Origin: JAICLL01 sp035252155
Lineage (GTDB): Bacteria > Planctomycetota > Planctomycetia > Pirellulales > JAICIG01
Assembly (NCBI GenBank): GCA_035252155.1
Contig: DATFDL010000458.1
Location: forward strand, 1 to 5,697
Direction: 5' to 3'
Length of the DNA: 5,697 bases
Under the pieces are notes generated by a model. That model ran no database searches. It had not been told where the DNA came from and worked only from the letters and a program-made list of their open reading frames with translations. Shown piece by piece: positions 1-5,169 of the stretch (position 1 is the stretch's first letter; each line of letters begins with the position of its first letter). A program made the position numbers and the translations under genes.

Positions 1-1
1 T

Positions 2-985
2 GCGGGCCGCTATAGCACAAACTCGTTCGTCGGCCGGCATGGCTTTGCCGGCTACGGCGGGAATCGCGTGGTCAACAATAATTTCTACGGTAGCAATTTC
101 TATGGTCGCCGCGGCCTCGGTTACGGTGGTCTCGGTGGCTACGGCGGCTACGGACTCGGTTACGGCGGTTATGGATTGGGACTGGGCTACGGCGGCTATG
201 GATTGGGCTACGGACTGGGTGGCTACGGGTTGGGCTATGTCCTGGGCGGCTTCGGGCTAGGCTACGGCCTGGGCGGTTATGGATTAGGCGGCTACGGCTT
301 CGGACTGCCGCTGTTCGCGCTCGCGCGTCTGGGCTACGGCGGATACGGTGGGTATGGCGGCTACGGCGGGTATGGCGGCTACGGCGGCTACGGCGGATAC
401 GGCGGATACGGCGGTGGGTATGGCGGGTATGGCGGATACGGCAATGCCTATCCAGGGTATGCCTCGACGACAACTCCAGCCGCGACAAGCCCAACCGATT
501 TTGCAGCGCTGGGCGAACAAGATTTCAAGGCTGGCAAATACAGCGATGCTGTGAAAGACTGGCAACATGCCATCGTCGATGATCCGGGCAACGGCGGCCT
601 GTATCTGTTGATGGGCCAGGCGTTGTTTGCCACCGGCCGGTACGAAGAAGCCGCCGGCGCAACACAAGTTGCCATGCAGCTATTGCCCGAAGACCAATGG
701 GGAACGGTGATCACCAACTATCGCGAGCTTTATCCGCCGAATCGCGATTACCACAACCAGTTGCAGGCTTTGGAAACGTCGGTGAAAGCAAAGGATTCGC
801 CCGCTTCTCGATTCTTGCTCGGTTTTCAATACGGATATCTGGGCCATCCGAAAGAGTCGGTCCGTGAGCTCGATCGCGCCTTGAAGCTAAACCCGCGCGA
901 TCAACTCGCCCAAAAGTTGCGCACGATCATGGCAGCCAAGCTCGACTCCACGACCCAGGTGCCGGCTGTGGCGCCGACGTTGTAA
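2..985 (+). CDS. Gly/Tyr-rich repeat protein with C-terminal TPR domain (5' partial)
   Basis: The reading frame is open from the left edge. The first in-frame start in the window is GTG at 68, but the 22 codons before it are also Gly/Arg/Tyr-rich, so the true start is probably upstream; a signal peptide could lie there and cannot be judged. Counting from the GTG, residues 16-80 are imperfect GLGYGGYG-type repeats, 89-125 are nearly pure GGY triplets, 128-142 form a Thr/Ala/Pro linker, and 143-290 form an alpha-helical TPR region. TPR-like units lie at about 143-174 (alternating small and aromatic residues, ending in DDPGN), 177-208 and 245-276 (ending in LNPRD). TPRs are protein-binding scaffolds, while Gly/Tyr-rich segments are typical of flexible, self-associating or surface-exposed regions. 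No enzymatic motif is seen. The likely role is structural or in envelope-associated assembly, which is inference. The stop is TAA at 983-985, and the next gene lies 204 bases away behind inverted repeats, so it is probably a separate transcription unit. Confidence 0.85.
   Translation, partial: AGRYSTNSFVGRHGFAGYGGNRVVNNNFYGSNFYGRRGLGYGGLGGYGGYGLGYGGYGLGLGYGGYGLGYGLGGYGLGYVLGGFGLGYGLGGYGLGGYGFGLPLFALARLGYGGYGGYGGYGGYGGYGGYGGYGGYGGGYGGYGGYGNAYPGYASTTTPAATSPTDFAALGEQDFKAGKYSDAVKDWQHAIVDDPGNGGLYLLMGQALFATGRYEEAAGATQVAMQLLPEDQWGTVITNYRELYPPNRDYHNQLQALETSVKAKDSPASRFLLGFQYGYLGHPKESVRELDRALKLNPRDQLAQKLRTIMAAKLDSTTQVPAVAPTL
113..307 (+). repeat. Degenerate in-frame repeats encoding GLGYGGYG units
   Basis: This coding segment is built of loosely repeated Gly-Leu-Gly-Tyr and Gly-Gly-Tyr units. 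Spacing varies, and synonymous codons (tac/tat, ggc/gga/ggt/ggg) alternate. The leucine-containing units distinguish it from the purer GGY block downstream. A non-repetitive Leu/Ala/Phe-rich patch (about 308-331) separates the two blocks. Confidence 0.7.
332..442 (+). repeat. Tandem 9-bp repeat encoding (Gly-Gly-Tyr)n
   Basis: About a dozen head-to-tail 9-bp units of the form GGN-TAY-GGN encode Gly-Gly-Tyr triplets, with one extra Gly near the 3' end. Third positions vary between units. This suggests the protein repeat is maintained by selection or is old, rather than being a very recent DNA expansion. The block can change length in frame by slippage or unequal recombination without breaking the gene. 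Confidence 0.85.
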
Positions 986-1020
986 ATCGCGCGGGACAAG
1001 ACGCTCGCATTCGTGGGTGC

Positions 1021-1090
1021 CACGGCATCCGCCGCGGCGTGGTGGGCGATGGACCGGCGCTCGATGCAAATCGCCGCGGCGGACGCCGTG
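1021..1090. repeat. Long imperfect inverted repeat in the intergenic region
   Basis: The left arm at 1021-1039 and the right arm at 1072-1090 are reverse complements over 19 positions, with one exception (A1027 against C1084). The spacer is 32 bases (1040-1071). In a minus-strand transcript the exception becomes a G-U wobble, so that RNA would pair fully; a plus-strand transcript would have one A-C mismatch. Its placement after the TPR gene suggests a transcript-end structure, a REP-like palindrome or a protein-binding site. No T-run follows on the plus strand. Function is unknown. Confidence 0.55.
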
Positions 1091-1136
1091 CTAAGGCGGC
1101 CCCCTGGCAGCATGACCGCCTGTAGCGGAGAATGGG

Positions 1137-1161
1137 GCGGCGGCATTAGCTCTGCCGCCGC
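1137..1161 (+). terminator. Perfect 9-bp hairpin upstream of the propeller gene
   Basis: The 9-base arms 1137-1145 and 1153-1161 are perfect complements (GCGGCGGCA with TGCCGCCGC) around a 7-base loop. Only TT follows the stem, so it is a poor match to a classic rho-independent terminator. It ends 28 bases before the ATG at 1190. It could end transcripts from the TPR gene, or it could be a leader hairpin controlling the downstream operon. Confidence 0.35.
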
Positions 1162-1189
1162 TTGATCCGCCGCTATTTGAACACCGATC

Positions 1190-2215
1190 ATGTCCATCAG
1201 CAACTTGCCCGAAACCGCCGCGACCAGCGGCGAAGCCCGCCGCGACCATCGTTACCAGGCCCTCGACTGCTGGGCGAAATTGCCCGCCGGCTGGCGGCTG
1301 ACGGAAGTCGCCGCGGTGGCCGTCGACTCGCAAGATCGACTGTTCGCGTTCGACCGCGGCGAGCATCCCGTTATGGTGTTCGATCGCGACGGGACGCTAC
1401 TGGCCACATGGGGAGAAAACCTCTTTGTTCGGCCACACGGCATCACCATCGGTCCCGACGACGCTGTCTATTGCACCGACGACGTGGGCCACACCGTCCG
1501 CAAGTTCACGCCCGACGGCCGGCTGTTGATGACGCTGGGCATCGCCGGCCGACCGGCGGACACCGGCACCACGAGCATCGACTTTCGCACGATTCGCCGC
1601 TCGGGACCGCCGTTTCACTATCCGACGAACGCCGCCCTAGCGCCGCAGGGTGAGATCTACGTTTCCGATGGGTATGGCAACTCCCGAGTTCATAAGTTCG
1701 GGCCTGATGGTCGGCTGCTTTTGTCGTGGGGCGAGCCGGGCGACGGGCCGGGGCAGTTTCGCGTGCCGCATGGAATCGCGGTCCGTGCCGATGGGACCGT
1801 TTGGGTGGCCGATCGTGAGAATAGCCGCGTGCAGGTCTTTACCGCCGATGGAACGTTTCTCGACCAGTGGACCGACGTCGCCCGGCCTTGCCAGGTGGCT
1901 TTTGATCGCGACAGCAATCTATGGGTGGCAGAGTTGGGTTACCGCGCCGGCATGTGGCCGGGCACGACGGCGCCTTCGCCCAGCGCCACCGGCGGGCGCG
2001 TGAGCGTGTTTTCTGAAGACGGCCGGCTGCTGGCCCGTTTTGGAGGTGGCGACAACCCGACGACGGCCGGCGACTTCTTTGCGCCCCATGGAATCTGCAT
2101 CGACTCGCGCGGCGATGTCTATGTGGCCGAAGTCGCAACATCGGCCGGGGGCAACCGCGGCCTCGTCTCGCCCGACTGTCACACGCTGCAAAAACTCGTG
2201 CGAGAACAACCATGA
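1190..2215 (+). CDS. NHL-repeat beta-propeller, peptidyl-alpha-hydroxyglycine lyase (PAL)-like
   Basis: This 341-residue protein has no signal peptide or membrane segment, so it is probably cytoplasmic. It is made of six NHL-type blades at roughly 41-76, 82-118, 145-180, 191-229, 233-285 and 297-337, with recurring DG-R-LL-x-WG turns. It resembles the PAL half of animal peptidylglycine amidating enzyme, which cleaves alpha-hydroxyglycine to an amide and glyoxylate. Three PHGI motifs place His83, His194 and His300 where PAL binds zinc. Arg56 (in FDRGEH), Tyr162 (in SDGYGNSR) and Arg209 (in VADRENSR) match the PAL catalytic Arg/Tyr/Arg set. No monooxygenase partner domain is present, and the true bacterial substrate is unknown. 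The ATG has no clear Shine-Dalgarno sequence. It was chosen because the family-like start of blade 1 follows about 40 residues later. The stop overlaps the next gene's start (ATGA), which implies translational coupling. A non-enzymatic propeller role is possible, but the retained residues argue against it. Confidence 0.88.
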   Translation: MSISNLPETAATSGEARRDHRYQALDCWAKLPAGWRLTEVAAVAVDSQDRLFAFDRGEHPVMVFDRDGTLLATWGENLFVRPHGITIGPDDAVYCTDDVGHTVRKFTPDGRLLMTLGIAGRPADTGTTSIDFRTIRRSGPPFHYPTNAALAPQGEIYVSDGYGNSRVHKFGPDGRLLLSWGEPGDGPGQFRVPHGIAVRADGTVWVADRENSRVQVFTADGTFLDQWTDVARPCQVAFDRDSNLWVAELGYRAGMWPGTTAPSPSATGGRVSVFSEDGRLLARFGGGDNPTTAGDFFAPHGICIDSRGDVYVAEVATSAGGNRGLVSPDCHTLQKLVREQP

Positions 2216-3318
2216 AAGCGTGGCGGTTTTACCAGTTTGGCGATTTTCGCCTGGATGAAGTGCCCGAGCCGGAACTCTTGCCGGGCCACGTCTTGGTCGA
2301 GCCGCTCTGCGTGCAACCGAGCGTCACCGAGGCGCAGCTCGCCTTTGGCATTCCCACGCTCGCCTACGAGCGCGTCAAACGGCGGCTCGAAACGCAAGGC
2401 CCGCTACAGCTATTCGGGCATGAATTCTGCGCTCGCATCATCGCCGTCGGCCCCGGCGTCGGCCGCTTTCAGGTAGGCGACCGCGTGGCCGCTCGCGCCA
2501 AGCTCCCCTGTCAGAGATGCCCATTCTGCCTTTCGCAGCGAAGCGAGCTGTGCCGCAAGGGTCCGGTCATCGGGTTTGACCTACCAGGTTGCTTTAGCGA
2601 GATCGCATCGTTGCCGGAGATCGCTTTGGTAAAGATCGACGACCGAATTTCCGACAGCGAAGCCGCCTGCTTGCAGTCGTTGAGCGACAGTGTCGCAGCC
2701 GTCGAGACCGCCCAGATTCACATTGGCGATACGGTGGTCATCTTCGGGCAGGGCAGCATGGGGTTGGAGTGCCTGCAGGTGGCACGTCTCAGCGGGGCGG
2801 GGTTGACGATCACCGTGGACGTGCGCGACGAAGCCTGCGCGATGTCGCGGGAGCTAGGCGCAGACCACGCGTTGAATGCCAAGACTTGCGACGTGGTGGC
2901 TGCGATTCGCGACCTGACCGAGGGCAACGGGGCCGATGTCGTCTTTGAGTGTGCTGGCGGCAGTCCCAAGCAGGGGCTGGCCGGCCGCCAGACGCTTTTG
3001 CAGGCGATCGACGCCGTGCGTTCGGGTGGCAAGATCGTCGGCGTGTCGTTTTTCGGCGGCCCGCTGGAATTGGACATCGACGCTTTGCGTGAACGGAGCC
3101 TGCGCTATCTGTTTCCCGATGTGAGCACCCAGGCACATCTTGAGCACACCGTCCGGCTGGTCGCCACCGGCCGTGTGCGCGTGAAGGAGGCGATCACGCA
3201 CGTCCTGCACGGGATCGAGTCGGTCCGGCGCGCCTTTGAGATCACAGCCAACAAGGGGCTGCACCGCGCCATCAATCCCGCCCAAGTGATGATGCGGCCG
3301 CAAAACATCGGCAACTGA
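2212..3318 (+). CDS. Zinc-type medium-chain (MDR) alcohol dehydrogenase-like protein
   Basis: This 368-residue protein has the length and order of the MDR/threonine dehydrogenase-like family. A GroES-like N-terminal domain carries GHE at 69-71. Four cysteines with CxxCxxC(x7)C spacing (Cys100, 103, 106, 114) form the structural zinc lobe. A Rossmann fold follows, with GQGSMG at 179-184 and an acidic residue (Asp203) ending strand 2, which favours NAD(H) over NADP(H). Members oxidise alcohols or reduce carbonyls. One oddity is that the segment normally carrying the first catalytic zinc cysteine (GxCGxD) reads VQPSVTE at 34-40. My alignment puts Ser37 at the cysteine position, so catalytic zinc binding may be altered. 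The ATG overlaps the stop of the PAL-like gene by four bases. Coupled translation suggests the dehydrogenase acts on the aldehyde, keto acid or alcohol made or used by that lyase; this is inference. The substrate cannot be named from sequence. Confidence 0.93.
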   Translation: MKAWRFYQFGDFRLDEVPEPELLPGHVLVEPLCVQPSVTEAQLAFGIPTLAYERVKRRLETQGPLQLFGHEFCARIIAVGPGVGRFQVGDRVAARAKLPCQRCPFCLSQRSELCRKGPVIGFDLPGCFSEIASLPEIALVKIDDRISDSEAACLQSLSDSVAAVETAQIHIGDTVVIFGQGSMGLECLQVARLSGAGLTITVDVRDEACAMSRELGADHALNAKTCDVVAAIRDLTEGNGADVVFECAGGSPKQGLAGRQTLLQAIDAVRSGGKIVGVSFFGGPLELDIDALRERSLRYLFPDVSTQAHLEHTVRLVATGRVRVKEAITHVLHGIESVRRAFEITANKGLHRAINPAQVMMRPQNIGN

Positions 3319-3322
3319 GGGG
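3317..3322 (+). promoter_or_regulatory. Ribosome binding site overlapping the dehydrogenase stop
   Basis: GAGGGG at 3317-3322 overlaps the TGA at 3316-3318 and lies 9 bases before a GTG at 3332. It is a strong Shine-Dalgarno match. It supports GTG 3332, rather than GTG 3402 or ATG 3450, as the original start of the following membrane protein gene. It also ties that gene to the operon. Confidence 0.6.
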
Positions 3323-3331
3323 TCTCCAACT

Positions 3332-3425
3332 GTGTCACGCCGGCTCATGGCGATTTTGTTTCTGATGGGCTTTTGGCTCGCGCTGATCGGTTTCTTATCA
3401 AGTGCGGCAGCGTTTGTTTGGGGGG
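3332..3425 (+). other. Out-of-frame 5' end of the zinc-ribbon membrane protein gene (first membrane helix)
   Basis: From the GTG at 3332, with its good ribosome binding site, the frame encodes a positively charged start (SRR) and a hydrophobic helix at about residues 7-29. After the G-run at 3420-3425 it turns into Arg/His-rich shadow sequence. The real coding signal continues in the +1 frame. Dropping one G from the six-G run joins the two parts into an uninterrupted 166-residue protein whose junction reads FVWG then LFASQ. The helix is therefore the displaced N-terminus of the next entry. The cause could be a homopolymer sequencing error, a real inactivating mutation, or slippage-controlled expression. 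Confidence 0.65.
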
Positions 3426-3833
3426 CTCTTCGCTTCGCAGCCCCCAGACATGGGCGCGTATCTTCCACTCGCATTAGGGCTTGCGGTGGTTTGGGCGCCG
3501 ACGGTCCTCACCTCATGCTGGTTGGCCAACGACTTCAAGAGAAAAGACTTTTGGAAGGCGGCACTCCGCGGCTGCCCTCCTTGGATGCGTTTGCTTGTTT
3601 ATGGGTTCTGGGGGTTTGCGTTTTTGGGCATGCTGCTTTTAGGGCCGGATGGTGTCCTACCAATGATAATGGCCTTCTATTTGACCAGCGCCGCCACAAT
3701 GTGCTCCGCCTCGAACGTGGTCGAAGCCGATCCCATGCGTCGCTGCCCAATCGGCCATGTCGTTCCCGATTCGGCGAGCTTTTGTCCCGATTGCGGCGCG
3801 CGGATCTCCGAGGGTTCAGCGCCGGAGGCCTAA
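3402..3833 (+). CDS. Small membrane protein with C-terminal zinc ribbon (frameshifted at its 5' end)
   Basis: The uninterrupted frame runs from GTG 3402 to TAA 3831-3833 (143 residues). It holds hydrophobic helices at about residues 18-42 (after MGAYLP), 61-80 and 86-102. An NDFKRKDFWKA...RGCPPWM loop lies between the first two. The C-terminus, CPIGHVVPDSASFCPDCG, is a CxxxH...CxxC zinc ribbon that probably faces the cytoplasm. I recall similar proteins with the FKRKDFWKAxLRGCPxWM loop and a C-terminal ribbon in planctomycetes; I cannot name a function. The probable full protein starts at GTG 3332 and adds a further N-terminal helix, which lies in another frame here. If the frameshift is real, translation might restart at GTG 3402 or ATG 3450, giving a shortened product. 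It is the third gene of the propeller-dehydrogenase operon by spacing, though its role there is unclear. Confidence 0.75.
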   Translation: MRQRLFGGLFASQPPDMGAYLPLALGLAVVWAPTVLTSCWLANDFKRKDFWKAALRGCPPWMRLLVYGFWGFAFLGMLLLGPDGVLPMIMAFYLTSAATMCSASNVVEADPMRRCPIGHVVPDSASFCPDCGARISEGSAPEA

Positions 3834-3901
3834 GCGTCTCCGCCGAAGTGCCTGGAACGCCTATCTTTGGACATCGGAGTCATGCCTGCCAAAATCCAAA
3901 A

Positions 3902-3930
3902 GCTCACGCAGCGCGGCGTGCGTCCCGAGC
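3902..3930. terminator. Hairpin between convergent genes
   Basis: GCTCACGCA (3902-3910) can pair with TGCGT (3919-3923) and GAGC (3927-3930), leaving a 3-base bulge and an 8-base loop. It lies in the 103-base gap between two convergent genes, where a two-way terminator is expected. There is no T-run on either side, so this is only a candidate. Confidence 0.25.
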
Positions 3931-3936
3931 AGGCCA

Positions 3937-4401
3937 TCATTGCGCGCCGCCGCCTTCGGAGGAGACGGGAACGCATTGATGGTTATGGTCGATGTAAAAG
4001 GTTCTGTCGCCATTCGCGGAATAGAGCATGCACTTGTAGCGGGCGTGGTGCAATTGCGATCGGCCTATGGTCGGAGAATACACCGGGGGGTCGACGTAAT
4101 CGGCGATCAGCTCAAGAACAAAACGAACATCCGTTCGCAAGTCATCAGGTTCGCCCGCGGCCATCAACGCTCGGAGCACCTCGTCGGGGCTAGGCGGATC
4201 AAGGGCCACCGGCAGGCCAATGGCCCGCGGCCCGGTAATGATGAGAGCATCAAGCGGCTTGTTCCCTTTGGCCATGAGCCGTTCCAACCGCCGGCGGAGC
4301 GGGTCGCGATAGACAGCGACAAGCGCCGTGACCATCAAAAAACTGATCAGCAGCAGCCGCAAGCTATATCGCGGCCGAATGAAACGTGATTTGAGTTTCA
4401 T
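3937..4401 (-). CDS. Small membrane-anchored protein with QLHH...KC and YIDHNH motifs, unknown function
   Basis: The 154-residue product starts with a basic stretch (KLKSRFIRPR) and one membrane helix at about 13-31, followed by an Arg-rich RDPLRRRLERL segment. The rest is soluble. Near the C-terminus are QLHH (His118, His119), KC (Cys124), YIDHNH (136-141) and Cys143, residues that could bind a metal or be structurally fixed. I recall a planctomycete family with a DPP...QLHHxxxKCxxY...YID pattern, often in several copies per genome; its function is unknown to me. The ATG at 4401 was chosen because AAGGA lies 8 bases upstream and a basic-then-hydrophobic N-terminus follows. The frame stays open further upstream (to 4659), but that would overlap the divergent HExxH gene and has poor protein character. 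It is convergent with the operon on its left and divergent from the gene on its right. Confidence 0.72.
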   Translation of the reverse strand: MKLKSRFIRPRYSLRLLLISFLMVTALVAVYRDPLRRRLERLMAKGNKPLDALIITGPRAIGLPVALDPPSPDEVLRALMAAGEPDDLRTDVRFVLELIADYVDPPVYSPTIGRSQLHHARYKCMLYSANGDRTFYIDHNHQCVPVSSEGGGAQ

Positions 4402-4509
4402 ATTCGTCATCCTTGATCGACATCTCTGAACCGCGAACCCGCTTTCGGCTCGCGTGTCCTGAGCATAAACCTCCGCGACCAGTTGTTCTGCCATGCACGA
4501 GCCCTTGCG
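4402..4509. promoter_or_regulatory. Divergent intergenic region, presumed promoters
   Basis: This 108-base gap separates the 5' ends of the minus-strand membrane protein gene and the plus-strand HExxH/hen1 pair. It must hold at least the minus-strand promoter and probably the promoter for the HExxH gene. I see no convincing -35/-10 pair or operator palindrome, so the call rests on gene orientation. Confidence 0.3.
4410..4414 (-). promoter_or_regulatory. Ribosome binding site fixing the start at 4401
   Basis: Read on the minus strand, AAGGA is followed by 8 bases and then ATG (4401-4399). The alternative ATG at 4410-4408 has AAGG touching the start codon, which is too close. This decides for the shorter N-terminus, which begins MKLKSR. 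Confidence 0.6.
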
Positions 4510-5121
4510 ATGCGACCGTTTTACCGAAAAACCACACCGAAGGTCCGCGATGGCAAGGTGCAACGCAAAAACCGCTGGTCGCGCACGCCCAACTGTTATA
4601 ACACGCCCCAGCCGCGTCCGCTGGTGCACCGGCGCAAGCCCGGCACCGGGTATCGGCATCTCCTCCGCGAACGCGACATCGAACGATTCATTGGCCTGCT
4701 GCCCGATTGGCCGGAGCTTTCGCGAGGCTTGAATGCCATCGTTCTAGGGCCGGGCGATTCAGATGCCCTCGGTTGGCACCGACCCGGAGTCGTTGAAATC
4801 TGCGCATGGGAGCGCGACTTGACCTTGGCGAATCTCTGTCCCCGGTGGTTGAAGGCTCACGGCAACCGCCTGCTAAAACAGATCGGCGAGCCGTGCGATC
4901 GAGCCGCCGACGATCGCGTTGTTCGCCGATTGACCGAATGGACGATCCGCGCCTTTCAGTTGACACACATTCTGCTTCACGAGCTGGGCCACCACCACGA
5001 CCGCATGACCACGCGGCGGCAGGTCGACTCTTGCCGCGGCGAGCCTTACGCCGAGCAGTACTCGTTGCGATATTCCCGTCAGATCTGGGACGCCTTTGTA
5101 ACTGAATTCGGTTCGCCTTAG
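4510..5121 (+). CDS. HExxH zinc metallopeptidase-like protein upstream of hen1
   Basis: This 203-residue cytoplasmic-looking protein has a basic N-terminus (residues 1-50) and a mixed alpha/beta middle with a WHRPGVVEICAW strand (89-100). A helix carries HILLHELGHHHDR, so His157, Glu158 and His161 form an HExxH zinc-protease motif. GEPYAEQYS (177-185) follows; its Glu178 is a plausible third zinc ligand, as in gluzincin-like ExxAD/E helices. I recall planctomycete homologues with the same HELGHHHDRMTT and GExYAE pattern but no assigned function. No signal peptide is seen. ATG 4510 was preferred over the in-frame TTG at 4483 because the residues after it resemble the family start. No Shine-Dalgarno sequence is visible. 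The gene ends 48 bases before hen1 on the same strand, so co-transcription is likely. It may process or regulate a component of the RNA repair system, which is inference. It could be a catalytically silent zincin, although HExxH is intact. Confidence 0.85.
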   Translation: MRPFYRKTTPKVRDGKVQRKNRWSRTPNCYNTPQPRPLVHRRKPGTGYRHLLRERDIERFIGLLPDWPELSRGLNAIVLGPGDSDALGWHRPGVVEICAWERDLTLANLCPRWLKAHGNRLLKQIGEPCDRAADDRVVRRLTEWTIRAFQLTHILLHELGHHHDRMTTRRQVDSCRGEPYAEQYSLRYSRQIWDAFVTEFGSP

Positions 5122-5169
5122 AATCGGTGGCGCCTCAGCAACGAACCGGCAAGCGCCTTCCTACGCACG

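Noticed and set aside
332..442. Tandem short repeats that could suggest a CRISPR array or satellite
   Set aside because: Units are 9 bases with no spacers and stay in frame with the TPR protein, so this is a coding repeat.
72..494. Long minus-strand His/Arg-rich open frame and an Ala/Thr/Trp-rich plus-strand frame (39-260)
   Set aside because: Both are reflections of the Gly/Tyr codon repeat in other frames; their composition is a direct product of the repeat and shows no protein-like features.
2854..3474. 206-residue minus-strand open frame under the dehydrogenase gene
   Set aside because: It is a high-GC shadow of the well-supported MDR coding frame, with no recognisable domain of its own.
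3757..4389. Plus-strand open frames across 3757-4389 and 3867-4193
   Set aside because: They lie antisense to the minus-strand membrane protein, are Arg-rich and low in hydrophobic pattern. The minus strand has a ribosome binding site, a membrane helix and family-like motifs.
4402..4659. N-terminal extension of the minus-strand gene up to 4659
   Set aside because: It would overlap the start of the HExxH gene antisense, has unremarkable sequence, and a clear ribosome binding site supports the start at 4401.
5122..5169. Possible separate small gene or terminator between the HExxH gene and hen1
   Set aside because: Only 48 bases, with no convincing hairpin with a T-run and no start-stop frame; treated as a short operon spacer.
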